From: Bacillus sp. SB49
GTDB taxonomy: Bacteria; Bacillota; Bacilli; Bacillales; Halobacillaceae
Assembly (NCBI RefSeq): GCF_000469135.2
Contig: NZ_CP048117.1
Coordinates: 1,401,501 to 1,465,500, forward strand
Direction of reading: 5' to 3'
DNA length: 64,000 bases
The notes under the pieces were generated by a model, which saw only the letters and a list, made by a program, of their open reading frames with translations, ran no database searches and was not told where the DNA came from. The first letter of the stretch is position 1, and every line of letters begins with the position of its first letter. A program made the translations under genes and the position numbers. Shown in pieces: positions 25,074-33,608 of the stretch.

Positions 25074-26081
25074 TTACGGTGTTTCACCTAAACGTTCCGT
25101 GCGCCAACGGGAAGGAGTATCCCCTTCCCAAAGTCGAAAAGCCCGATAGAACGAGTTTTGATCTTCATAACCAATCAGAAAGGCAACTTCACGAATATCG
25201 AGCGAAGGATCTGCTAAGTACTCACGTGCCAGCTCCTTCCGAACTTGTGTCAACAAATGTTTGAAGCTCGTCCTCTCCTCATGAAGCCGGCGCTGCAGGG
25301 TACGGTTGCTCATCCCGAGCTCCGCGGCGGCTGTTTCGATACCAGCACGTCCTCCCGGCAGGCTGCGTTTCAAAAACCACTTGACCATTTCTGTAACGGA
25401 ATTACCGGATTGGTGCTCCGCAGCCGATTGATCCAAAACAGGAGCCAAGACTTCAAGCAGCTCTGCGTTATACGAGGCGAAAGGGAGGTCAAGGTCCTTT
25501 CGGTGGAGGATCAATGTATTCCTGTTTCCACCGGTTTGGACACGGCATCCGAAGTAAGCTTCAAGCGGCTGAACGTCGCCCGGCAAGCACGAAAGTTCCA
25601 CGGATTTCGCAGTCAATGGACGACCAGTACCCCGCCGTCCTAACTCCAGAAGAAAGGCAAGCGTAATACCTGCTAACACCGCCGGACCAGGCTCATCTTT
25701 AGACATCCATCCCAGTTCGATAGAGCACTCATCACCATCTTCTGTGATCAGTAAACCCTCAGGAGGACACAGCCGCTTATAACGAACCATTCGAGTTAGA
25801 GCGTCGCGATAGTCACGAGCGTGATAAGCAGCTAAAACAGTCGGCGGAAAATGAACGGTTTCGAAGCCGGTCGACAGCCTGATGATTGCTTCAGACGTGT
25901 CCCCTATGAGATCAGAGTACGCCTGCCAGATGGATAGATACTGGGAGGAGGTGACCATCGGTTCATGAATTATGGTGAGTGGAAGTCCCGCTTTTCGGGC
26001 TATTTCATGAGGGGAAACCCCCAGCTGTTGTACTCCCGTCCAAAATCCAGCCGGAAATTTAATACGGGTATCAGACGTCAT
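25074..26081 (-). CDS. AraC family regulator with arabinose-binding-like N-terminal domain
   Basis: 335 residues. The N-terminal ~200 residues resemble the PF12625 ligand domain. The C-terminal pair of HTH motifs includes AAAELGMSNRTLQRRLHEE and VAFLIGYEDQNSFYRAFRLW. AAGGAGGTG precedes the ATG. Gene order regulator then SDR suggests co-transcription and control of that enzyme. The gap upstream (26082-26395) shows nothing I can support. Confidence 0.92.
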   Translation of the reverse strand: MTSDTRIKFPAGFWTGVQQLGVSPHEIARKAGLPLTIIHEPMVTSSQYLSIWQAYSDLIGDTSEAIIRLSTGFETVHFPPTVLAAYHARDYRDALTRMVRYKRLCPPEGLLITEDGDECSIELGWMSKDEPGPAVLAGITLAFLLELGRRGTGRPLTAKSVELSCLPGDVQPLEAYFGCRVQTGGNRNTLILHRKDLDLPFASYNAELLEVLAPVLDQSAAEHQSGNSVTEMVKWFLKRSLPGGRAGIETAAAELGMSNRTLQRRLHEERTSFKHLLTQVRKELAREYLADPSLDIREVAFLIGYEDQNSFYRAFRLWEGDTPSRWRTERLGETP

Positions 26082-26395
26082 TTCCTACACCTCCTTCGGC
26101 TGTCTACAGCCTGCCTTTGTTTATATCTACCTTGTTGGTAGGATACGTATCATCTTATCAATCGGGTGTTGTTTTGTAACTAGCAAAAGGCGACATACGA
26201 CTAACAATTCCCGCCAAATTTATGCTGTTGATGGACTGGATATAGGGTCAGCCTGTCCTTTTAGTAATAGCCATCATCTTATCACCCAAGTTCGTTTTAA
26301 GAATCGTTACCAGGCGTAACAAAAAGGTTCTTCTACAGCAAAAAGAGAGTTTTCTTGGTAAAAGAAAAGCAATATTAACGGATACAGTTATAAAA

Positions 26396-26590
26396 GTGAG
26401 CAAAGTTTCTGGAAATGTCAGAAATGAAAGAGAAAATCGTTGGGATGATGTAGACTTCTATACAGAATATGGAGAAAGCATCTTTATTTTTCTTAATAAC
26501 CAACTCATAATACATCAGTTAAAACCGAAAAATAAAAGGGAAGAAGTTCAAAGCTTCCTTCATAGCAGGGGAGTTGAAAAAAAAGCGTAG
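26396..26590 (+). pseudogene. Possible gene remnant
   Basis: A 64-codon frame beginning at GTG 26396 without ribosome site. The protein is protein-like (WDDVDFYTEYGESIFIFLNN) but not recognised. A terminator lies 160 nt downstream. It may be the 3' part of a lost gene. Confidence 0.35.
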
Positions 26591-26748
26591 GTACGACCTT
26601 ATTTAATGCAATGCCCGTGACTATTTTACCTAGAGTATAGAAAATTCAAGGGAAACATTAACTCGATCAGAATCTATGGTGTAATATTCAGATTGCATAG
26701 TAACTCGTCTTTCATAGGAACCTAATCAAAAAGTTAATAGATCATGTT

Positions 26749-26783
26749 AAGTGTGCTCATTGAATGGGAGTACACTTTTTTAT
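26749..26783 (+). terminator. Rho-independent terminator
   Basis: AAGTGTGCTC pairs with GAGTACACTT (one mismatch), followed by TTTT. Confidence 0.75.
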
Positions 26784-26872
26784 GTTTGGAAAGGCTGTGA
26801 TGAGAACTTGTAGACGTACCTCAGTCCCAGTACTACCTAAAACAAAAAAAGAAGAAAATGTAAAAAAACACA

Positions 26873-26901
26873 TTGACGAAAGCGTTTGCAAAGAGTATAG
26901 T
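26873..26901 (+). promoter_or_regulatory. Promoter of the LacI regulator with overlapping cre-like site
   Basis: TTGACG, a 17-nt spacer and TATAGT. The spacer holds CGAAAGCGTTTGCA (26877-26890), a CcpA cre-like sequence with two departures from consensus, suggesting catabolite repression. Confidence 0.75.
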
Positions 26902-26911
26902 CTACTTAAAG

Positions 26912-26933
26912 TAATCGATTACGTAAACGATTA
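26912..26933 (+). promoter_or_regulatory. LacI-type operator 1
   Basis: TAATCGATTACGTAAACGATTA, a near-perfect palindrome centred on CG, just downstream of the -10. A second site with the same CGATTACGTAAACG core precedes the transport genes. Confidence 0.8.
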
Positions 26934-26959
26934 AATGGGTTTAGAAATGAGGATTAACC

Positions 26960-27955
26960 ATGGTTTCCATTAAAGATGTTGCAAAAAAAGCCCAAGTCTC
27001 TACAGCAACCGTATCTCATGTGATCAATGAGACAAGATTTGTGGCAGATGAGACAAAGCAGAAAGTACACCTTGCGATGAAGGATTTGAATTATCAGCCT
27101 AATCGAATCGCAAGAAGTCTTCGCAGCCGTAAATCCAGTACCATCGGACTTTTGGTTCCGCTGGTTGCAGAAGATACGTCGAATTTCTTTTTCATGAGCA
27201 TTGCAAATGGAATTGAAAAGGTGTTGAAAGATAACGGCTATAACTTAATACTTAGTAATTCCAATGAGGATGAAGGAACGGAAAAAGATCAAATCCGCGT
27301 GTTTAATACGCAGTTGATCGACGGGTTGGTCATTGCCCCTGTGAATGGAAAAGATTCTGCATATAAGAAGGAACTAAAAGGTGACTATCCCGTCGTTTAT
27401 ATTGACCGTCATCCGAGCGGTATCGAAGGGGACATGGTCCTTGTCGATAACCTCCGCGGATCCTATGAAGCAGTCCGTGCTCTCCTGGACAAAGGATATG
27501 AACGGATCGGCTTCATCACAGGAACCCTTGGAATTACCACTAGTGATGAACGCTTGAAAGGATATAGAAAAGCCTTGAAAGAGAGAGGGGCACCTATAAG
27601 GGAGGAGTTTATTAAAGAGGGGCCTGCCACGTTTGAACAAGGCTATCAATTAGCCAAAGAACTTCATGAGGCCGAAGTATCTGCTTTGTTTGTTGCGAAT
27701 AATGTCATGACAATGGGAGCGGTTTCTTACCTTAATGAACATCAGGTTAACATTCCTGAAGAAATCGGCATCATAGGGTATGACGATTATGATTGGATGA
27801 AGATCACTTCCCCACCTTTATCTGTCGTGAGGCAGCCGGCGTTTGAGATTGGAAAAGTAGCCGTAGAGCAGCTGCTTAAGAGAATAAATGGTTCACAAGA
27901 GAAATATACAGAAGTCATGCTCGATTCAGAGTTGATACAGAGAGGTTCCTTTTAA
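26960..27955 (+). CDS. LacI family regulator of fructan utilisation
   Basis: 331 residues. SIKDVAKKAQVSTATVSHVIN is the LacI helix-turn-helix with the hinge helix RIARSLRSRKS, then a periplasmic-binding-fold effector domain. GAGG precedes the ATG. Two matching operators flank the gene, so it most likely represses itself and the downstream operon until a fructan-derived sugar binds. Confidence 0.93.
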   Translation: MVSIKDVAKKAQVSTATVSHVINETRFVADETKQKVHLAMKDLNYQPNRIARSLRSRKSSTIGLLVPLVAEDTSNFFFMSIANGIEKVLKDNGYNLILSNSNEDEGTEKDQIRVFNTQLIDGLVIAPVNGKDSAYKKELKGDYPVVYIDRHPSGIEGDMVLVDNLRGSYEAVRALLDKGYERIGFITGTLGITTSDERLKGYRKALKERGAPIREEFIKEGPATFEQGYQLAKELHEAEVSALFVANNVMTMGAVSYLNEHQVNIPEEIGIIGYDDYDWMKITSPPLSVVRQPAFEIGKVAVEQLLKRINGSQEKYTEVMLDSELIQRGSF

Positions 27956-27973
27956 AGCGAACCTTCTCTTTTT
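27940..27973 (+). terminator. Hairpin at the end of the LacI gene
   Basis: GAGAGGTTC pairs with GAACCTTCTC (one bulge), followed by TTTTT. It overlaps the stop codon; probably separates the regulator from the transport operon. Confidence 0.6.
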
Positions 27974-27983
27974 ACCCATAAAG

Positions 27984-28004
27984 TAAACGATTACGTAAAC
28001 GTTT
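27984..28004 (+). promoter_or_regulatory. LacI-type operator 2
   Basis: TAAACGATTACGTAAACGTTT shares the core of operator 1 and lies 48 nt before the binding-protein start. Confidence 0.75.
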
Positions 28005-28051
28005 TCGTGATGTAGCAGTTGTTTGTATTCATTATGAAATGGGAGGTATGG

Positions 28052-29407
28052 ATGGTGAAAAAATTATCGTATTTGCTGGCAGGGATCTTATTGGTGTTTA
28101 TGCTCTCGGCGTGTTCGGGTGAAAGTGATGCGAATTCGGATGCAGATGGTGGCGGCTCTGGTGAGAATATAACAAGTGACACCGTGGAGACTGGTTCTGT
28201 TGATACAAGTGTGGAAGCTACTGGGGAAGAAGAGGTCATGCTCGATTTCTGGATTCACCAAACCGGTGAAGACGAAACAAACGCCTACATTGAGTTAATT
28301 GATGCATTCAACAAAGAGCATGACGACATCCATGTCAACGCAGAAGTCATCATTGATGACGGAGCCAGTGCCTACAGTGACAGCATCAATGCCGCTCTAG
28401 TGGCAGGAAACCTTCCGGATGTCATGGCAGTTGACGGTCCTTACGTCTCAAGCTTTGCTGATGCTGGAGTGATTCAGCCGATTGATAAATATATCGACGA
28501 AGAAACGAAAGGCCAATATGTAGATTCGATTATCCAGCAAGGCACGTACAACGATGAATTATATTCCTTAGGAGCAATGGAAGCTTCCGTCATGCTTTAT
28601 TACAACAAAGATTTGTTGGATGAAGCGGGGATTGAGCCGGCTGATTCTATAGAAGAAGCCTGGACGTGGGATGAATTGATGGAGAATTCCAAGAAGCTCA
28701 CGACCGAGGATCGTTATGGGCTGAACTTGTTTATGAATTACGGTGTTGGTGAATGGCTGACGTTTATGGGCGCACCGCTTGCATGGTCTAATGGAGGCGC
28801 ATTGATTTCCGAGGATGGTACAACAGTGGATGGGTATTTAAACAGTCCGGAAACGATGGAAGCTTTCCAGTATGTGAAAGAACTATTTGCGGAAGGCGTT
28901 GTTACCGATAGTCCTGGTGAGATGCAGTTTGAAGAAGGAAATGCAGCCCTGGCTTTAGGAGGTCCATGGATTGCTGTTTCGGCTGAAGAAGCTGGCTTGA
29001 ACTGGGGAATGATGCCGTATCCATACAAAGATGAGAAGGTTTCTCCTTCCGGAAGCATGGCTTATGCTGTCACGAATAATACAGAGAATCCTGAAGCTGC
29101 TGTCGAGCTTATGAAGTGGATGACGAATGAAGAAGCAACAATCAAAATCTCGAAAGCTACAGGCATGCCGCCGGCACAGAAGTCTGCGTTCGAAAACATG
29201 GAGAAATTCAATGAGCTTCCATGGAGCGTTATGAAAGAACAAGTCATGGAAACGGCTCACGCCCGCCCGGCAACGCCTGCTTATCCTGTATTGACAGATG
29301 CATTTGCTCAATCTTTCCACGCTGCTGCTTTGGGCGAAGATGTAGAGAGTGTAGTGGAACAACAGGTTCAGCGTGTCGAGCGTGAATTGAAACGTTTTGA
29401 AAAATAG
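28052..29407 (+). CDS. Sugar ABC transporter substrate-binding lipoprotein
   Basis: About 451 residues. MVKKLSYLLAGILLVFMLSAC is a lipoprotein signal; an acidic linker precedes an extracellular solute-binding family 1 domain (MLDFWIHQTGEDETNAYIEL, GGPWIAVSA). GGGAGG supports ATG 28052 or GTG 28055. Context (two permeases, GH32 enzymes) makes fructo-oligosaccharides the likely ligand. No ATPase gene is in the operon; a shared MsmX-type ATPase elsewhere would be needed. Confidence 0.93.
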   Translation: MVKKLSYLLAGILLVFMLSACSGESDANSDADGGGSGENITSDTVETGSVDTSVEATGEEEVMLDFWIHQTGEDETNAYIELIDAFNKEHDDIHVNAEVIIDDGASAYSDSINAALVAGNLPDVMAVDGPYVSSFADAGVIQPIDKYIDEETKGQYVDSIIQQGTYNDELYSLGAMEASVMLYYNKDLLDEAGIEPADSIEEAWTWDELMENSKKLTTEDRYGLNLFMNYGVGEWLTFMGAPLAWSNGGALISEDGTTVDGYLNSPETMEAFQYVKELFAEGVVTDSPGEMQFEEGNAALALGGPWIAVSAEEAGLNWGMMPYPYKDEKVSPSGSMAYAVTNNTENPEAAVELMKWMTNEEATIKISKATGMPPAQKSAFENMEKFNELPWSVMKEQVMETAHARPATPAYPVLTDAFAQSFHAAALGEDVESVVEQQVQRVERELKRFEK

Positions 29408-29421
29408 TCCAACTGTTGATC

Positions 29422-29447
29422 GGGGCCTGTGCCTTGCTGCAGGCTCC
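29422..29447 (+). other. Intercistronic hairpin
   Basis: GGGGCCTG pairs with CAGGCTCC between the binding protein and first permease. Such hairpins commonly stabilise the binding-protein part of the transcript. Confidence 0.45.
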
Positions 29448-29501
29448 TTCCAATTAATAAAGACCCGGCGTTTACAGGTTTGAAGGAGAGGGTGAACAAA
29501 T

Positions 29502-30482
29502 ATGAAAGGGAACAGTTCTTCTGCGAAACAATTGCCTGATCATCATTATAAGGATCCATCTGAATCAACAATCAAAAGAGTGCCGCCAAATAGGAAGAAA
29601 AAAAGAAAATCGCAGGCATTCCAAGAAGCGATGACAGGGTATTTCTTTCTGGCCCCTGCTTTGATTCTTCTGGGTGTATTCCTTTTGTACCCGATGGGAG
29701 CTGCTTTTTACTACAGCTTTACAGATTTCTATATTTTAAAGCCGGATGATATTTCATTCATCGGGTTCGAGAATTTTACTTATATATGGCAGGATGCTCA
29801 ATTCCGACAAGCCTTCTGGAATACCGTTTATTTCTCTGTCATCGTCGTTCCAGTTCAACTGGCAGTGGCGCTGGGGCTTGCTTTGCTCATTAATAAGAAA
29901 TTAAAATTCCGCGTGTTTTTCCGGACAGCCTTTTTCTCCCCTGTCGTAATGTCTTTGGTTGTGGTCTCCATTCTTTGGACGTTTATGTACAATCCGAACG
30001 AAGGATTGATCAACCAGCTGCTCGGACTCATAGGGATTTCCCCACAACCGTTTCTGACAAGCCCTGATCAGGCTATGAATTCCATCATTGCCATGTCTGT
30101 CTGGCAAGGGGCCGGGTTCCAGATGATGATCTTTCTGGCAGGTCTTCAAAACATCCCTAACCATTTATACGAAGCGGCAGATATTGACGGAGCAAGCAAT
30201 TGGCAGAAGTTTTTACATGTGACGCTGCCCGGGTTGAAGAATATTGCCTTGTTTATCTTTATTACGATCAGCATTGCTGCCTTTAAATTACTCGTTCAGC
30301 CGATGATCATGACACAGGGAGGTCCGCTTGGGTCTACCAAGTCTCTGGTCTATCACATTTATGAAACGGGATTCAACTATCGAGATGTGGGTTATGCCTC
30401 GGCCATGGCCGTCGTATTTACACTGATTGTCCTTACCATCACCATTATTCAGCGGGTGCTCATTCGTGAAGAGAGGGGGTAA
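29502..30482 (+). CDS. Sugar ABC transporter permease, MalF-like
   Basis: 326 residues. A basic cytoplasmic N-terminus, six membrane segments and the EAA loop EAADIDGASNWQKFLHVTLP. AAGGAGAGG upstream. Partner of the next permease. Confidence 0.93.
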   Translation: MKGNSSSAKQLPDHHYKDPSESTIKRVPPNRKKKRKSQAFQEAMTGYFFLAPALILLGVFLLYPMGAAFYYSFTDFYILKPDDISFIGFENFTYIWQDAQFRQAFWNTVYFSVIVVPVQLAVALGLALLINKKLKFRVFFRTAFFSPVVMSLVVVSILWTFMYNPNEGLINQLLGLIGISPQPFLTSPDQAMNSIIAMSVWQGAGFQMMIFLAGLQNIPNHLYEAADIDGASNWQKFLHVTLPGLKNIALFIFITISIAAFKLLVQPMIMTQGGPLGSTKSLVYHIYETGFNYRDVGYASAMAVVFTLIVLTITIIQRVLIREERG

Positions 30483-30487
30483 AAGCT

Positions 30488-31342
30488 ATGAAAAGAAAGA
30501 AAGGAATACAAAGAGTCGCGTTATATGTTTCTGTGATATTACTTACCTTCATCTTTCTCTTTCCCTTAGTATGGATGCTTGTTTCCTCGTTGAAAGATGA
30601 GTTTCAAATTTTCAGGGATATGAAATCACTGAAAGCCTTTCTGCCTCCGGCTCCAAATGAAGTGGAAGGGGGGTACTTCCACAACTATATCGCAGCTTTT
30701 CAACGTGTCGATCTTATGAAGTACATTATGAACAGCTTGATTTATACAACCGGTATCATTGTCTTTGGACTTATTGTGAATTCCATGGCTGGTTATGCGT
30801 TGGCGCGGTTTCGCTTTCCGCTGGCCGGCTTCTGGCTGGGAGTCATTATCGCGACCTTAATCATCCCGCCGGAGAGTATCTTTCTCCCCCTCTACGTTTT
30901 AGTGTATGACCTTGGTTGGGTCAATACTTACACGGGTTTGATCGTTCCGTTTATCGCGAATGCTTTTGCCATCTTTTTATTCCGGCAGTTCTTTCTCGAT
31001 TTTCCTAAAGAGTTGGAGGAAGCCGCCAAGATTGACGGCTGTTCTCAAATCGGCATCTTCTTCCGGATCATCGTTCCGCTTTCCAAGCCGGTGTTTGCGA
31101 CTGTGGCGATTGTCTTATTTATCAATCATTGGAATGACTTCCTATGGCCGCTTGTTGTCGCTTCGGATGAGAGTATGCGTACCATTCAAATTGGACTGCA
31201 GTACTTCATGAACGAACCACCTATCAAGTGGGGGCAGGTGATGGCTGCATTAACGATCGCTACGGTTCCTATGCTGTTGATCTTTGCTTTCCTGCAAAGA
31301 TACTACGTACAAGGATTAACACACACTGGTTCAAAGAATTAA
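30488..31342 (+). CDS. Sugar ABC transporter permease, MalG-like
   Basis: 284 residues, six membrane segments and EAA loop EEAAKIDGCSQIGIFFRIIV. It begins 5 nt after its partner; the ribosome site lies in the end of that gene. Confidence 0.93.
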   Translation: MKRKKGIQRVALYVSVILLTFIFLFPLVWMLVSSLKDEFQIFRDMKSLKAFLPPAPNEVEGGYFHNYIAAFQRVDLMKYIMNSLIYTTGIIVFGLIVNSMAGYALARFRFPLAGFWLGVIIATLIIPPESIFLPLYVLVYDLGWVNTYTGLIVPFIANAFAIFLFRQFFLDFPKELEEAAKIDGCSQIGIFFRIIVPLSKPVFATVAIVLFINHWNDFLWPLVVASDESMRTIQIGLQYFMNEPPIKWGQVMAALTIATVPMLLIFAFLQRYYVQGLTHTGSKN

Positions 31343-31423
31343 AGGTTTGTATGCAAGGACGGGCAGCAGACATTGCTGTCTATCGGAAAGAATTTAATAG
31401 CGTTGGAAGGAGTGCCATGACAT

Positions 31424-32899
31424 ATGATTCAAAACCAGCCGTTAGCGACGAATGGGTATTATCAGGAGAGGTATCGGCCACACATCCATTTCACCCCTGA
31501 ACAAATGTGGATGAATGATCCCAATGGCCTTGTCTACTTTGAAGGGGAGTACCATCTCTTTTATCAATATCATCCAAACAGTACAAAGTGGGGGCCGATG
31601 CATTGGGGGCACGCTGTCAGTAAAGATCTTATGGAGTGGGATCATCTTCCTGTCGCTCTGTACCCGGATGATTTGGGCATGATTTTTTCAGGTAGTGCGG
31701 TAGTCGATCACAAGGATACGAGCGGTTTTTTCGATGGGAAACCGGGCCTTGTAGCTGTTTTCACCCACGCCGATGGAGAATTGCAAAGACAAAGCATTGC
31801 TTACAGTAAAGACCGGGGCCGGACGTGGATCAAATATGACAGCAATCCGGTGATTCCAAACCCGGGTATCAAGGACTTTCGTGATCCGAAGGTGTTCTGG
31901 CATGAGAATACAGAACAATGGGTGATGGTGATTGCTGCAGGGAGGAAAGTTCAATTCTACGTCTCGCCTGATTTGAAGCAGTGGACCTATGCCAGTGAAT
32001 TTGGAGATGGCTGGGGGGAACAAAAAGGCGTGTGGGAATGCCCTGACCTGTTTCCGCTAACCAATGAAAAGTCCGGGGAGAAGAAATGGGTCCTGCCGAT
32101 CGGGATTGATGCAGGCGCACCTTCAGGTGGCTCCGGGACGCAGTATTTTATCGGGGAATTTGATGGCAGACATTTTGTTCCACATCAGTCGAAGGAATCT
32201 GTTCGCTGGCTTGATTATGGGAAAGACTTTTATGCGGCACAGTCCTTTTCCGATCTTCCTGGGAGAAGGGTGGTCCTGGCGTGGATGAGCAATTGGCAAT
32301 ATGCCAATGACGTACCGACAGATCCGTGGAGAAGTGCCATGACGATTCCAAGAGAGCTGACATTAACGATGATAGAAGGTCGGGAACTCCTGATTCAGAA
32401 GCCGGCAGCAGAGCTTACAAGGTTGATAGAAAGGCGAATGGAGATGGATCCCTGCCTCCTTCAAGAGAAGCAATCCATCGCGATGTCACAGCCTGCATCT
32501 CCATTCCTATGGGAACTGGAAGTGGAAATAGAAGAAGGGGGTGTCTTCGAAGGCCGGTTGTTCGGAAAACAGGATGCAGGTCTCAGGATCCGCGTGGATC
32601 GCGGGAAGAGTGTGATCTCCGTGCAAAGAGACGAAGCGGACCTTGATTTCTCTGAGGAATTTGTGTGCACTTGTCAGGCGCCTTTGAATCCTGATCTTTC
32701 GTCCTTCCACCTCAAGTTAGTCTGTGACCATTCCTCGGTCGAACTCTTTCTTGGCGAGGGAGAAATAAGCATGACGAATTTATATTTACCGACGGTTGGT
32801 CACGAAGCTAAGTTAAAGGTGGAAGCTGTCCGGGGGGCGGTAGAAGTGAAAGGATCATCGGTTTCTGAAATGAGGTCGATTTGGAAGCATGATATGTAA
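31424..32899 (+). CDS. Intracellular GH32 fructan hydrolase (levanase/sucrase type)
   Basis: 491 residues, no signal peptide. Catalytic motifs: WMNDPNG (nucleophile Asp), FRDP (transition-state Asp) and VWECPD (acid/base Glu), then the C-terminal beta-sandwich. It probably splits imported fructo-oligosaccharides or sucrose. The ribosome site GGAAGGAG is better placed for an out-of-frame ATG at 31417, which encodes only 27 codons, so initiation at 31424 may be weak or coupled. Confidence 0.93.
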   Translation: MIQNQPLATNGYYQERYRPHIHFTPEQMWMNDPNGLVYFEGEYHLFYQYHPNSTKWGPMHWGHAVSKDLMEWDHLPVALYPDDLGMIFSGSAVVDHKDTSGFFDGKPGLVAVFTHADGELQRQSIAYSKDRGRTWIKYDSNPVIPNPGIKDFRDPKVFWHENTEQWVMVIAAGRKVQFYVSPDLKQWTYASEFGDGWGEQKGVWECPDLFPLTNEKSGEKKWVLPIGIDAGAPSGGSGTQYFIGEFDGRHFVPHQSKESVRWLDYGKDFYAAQSFSDLPGRRVVLAWMSNWQYANDVPTDPWRSAMTIPRELTLTMIEGRELLIQKPAAELTRLIERRMEMDPCLLQEKQSIAMSQPASPFLWELEVEIEEGGVFEGRLFGKQDAGLRIRVDRGKSVISVQRDEADLDFSEEFVCTCQAPLNPDLSSFHLKLVCDHSSVELFLGEGEISMTNLYLPTVGHEAKLKVEAVRGAVEVKGSSVSEMRSIWKHDM

Positions 32900-32905
32900 A
32901 GGGGG

Positions 32906-33514
32906 ATGAAGATGAAAGGTACGGGGAACCTTATTTACCTTGTCTGTGATTGGTTAATGCGGCTTGCAATTTTAAATGTATTGTGGATCACTTTCACACT
33001 GATGGGCGGCGTAGTTTTCGGTATCTTTCCTGCTTCTTCCGCCAGTGTAGCTTTACTGAAAGAATGGATGGCTGACAGGCGTCCTCGGGTAGTAACGTTT
33101 TATTGGAAGAATTATAAACGATCGTTTCTTTCTGCGAATGCTGTATTCCTATGTACGTTTCTTTTTATGCTTCTATTAGGTCTTAACGTATATACCAGTC
33201 TTCAGTTCACAGGGATATGGTTCTACCTTTTCTTCAGCGGAACGATATTCCTGGGTGGCGGGGTGTTGATGACGGCCATTTTAACCTTCAACCCGCTCAG
33301 CCATGGGATGAAGGCAGTAGAAGCTTTGAAAAACGCGCTTCATCTTTTGCTGCTATATCCAGGCCGCCTGATTTCTTTTATCGCCGGATTCGTTCTGCTT
33401 CTGTTATGCTTTCGCTTCATACCCGGGATTCTCCCCTTGTATTCCGTCAATATCATTTTACTGTTAACCGTTCTTTTGTTTCCATTTAAACAGGATGCTC
33501 ACAGACCCGTCTGA
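32906..33514 (+). CDS. DUF624 (YesL-like) membrane protein
   Basis: 202 residues with five to six hydrophobic segments; FGIFPASSASVALLKEW and VVTFYWKNYKRSF are typical of DUF624. It starts 6 nt after the GH32 gene. The family is nearly always found in carbohydrate ABC operons of Firmicutes, role unknown. Confidence 0.88.
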   Translation: MKMKGTGNLIYLVCDWLMRLAILNVLWITFTLMGGVVFGIFPASSASVALLKEWMADRRPRVVTFYWKNYKRSFLSANAVFLCTFLFMLLLGLNVYTSLQFTGIWFYLFFSGTIFLGGGVLMTAILTFNPLSHGMKAVEALKNALHLLLLYPGRLISFIAGFVLLLLCFRFIPGILPLYSVNIILLLTVLLFPFKQDAHRPV

Positions 33515-33546
33515 TTGAAAGTACGAACAGGCGGGTTTCTTTTTCC
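33502..33546 (+). terminator. Terminator of the transport/GH32 operon
   Basis: AGACCCGTCTG pairs with CAGGCGGGTTT, followed by CTTTTT. The secreted enzyme gene is therefore likely transcribed from its own promoter. Confidence 0.75.
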
Positions 33547-33551
33547 ATGGG

Positions 33552-33589
33552 TTGAAAATTTTCAGTGCTATTTTTTGATAACGCTTACA
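33552..33589 (+). promoter_or_regulatory. Promoter region with cre site for the secreted fructanase
   Basis: TGATAACGCTTACA (33576-33589) fits every fixed position of the CcpA cre consensus TGWNANCGNTNWCA. TTGAAA (33552) with a 17-nt spacer to TTGATA is a weak promoter, and TGAAAATTTTCA (33553-33564) is a perfect palindrome. Glucose repression is expected. Confidence 0.65.
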
Positions 33590-33608
33590 ATTAGAGGAGG
33601 AAGACTAC

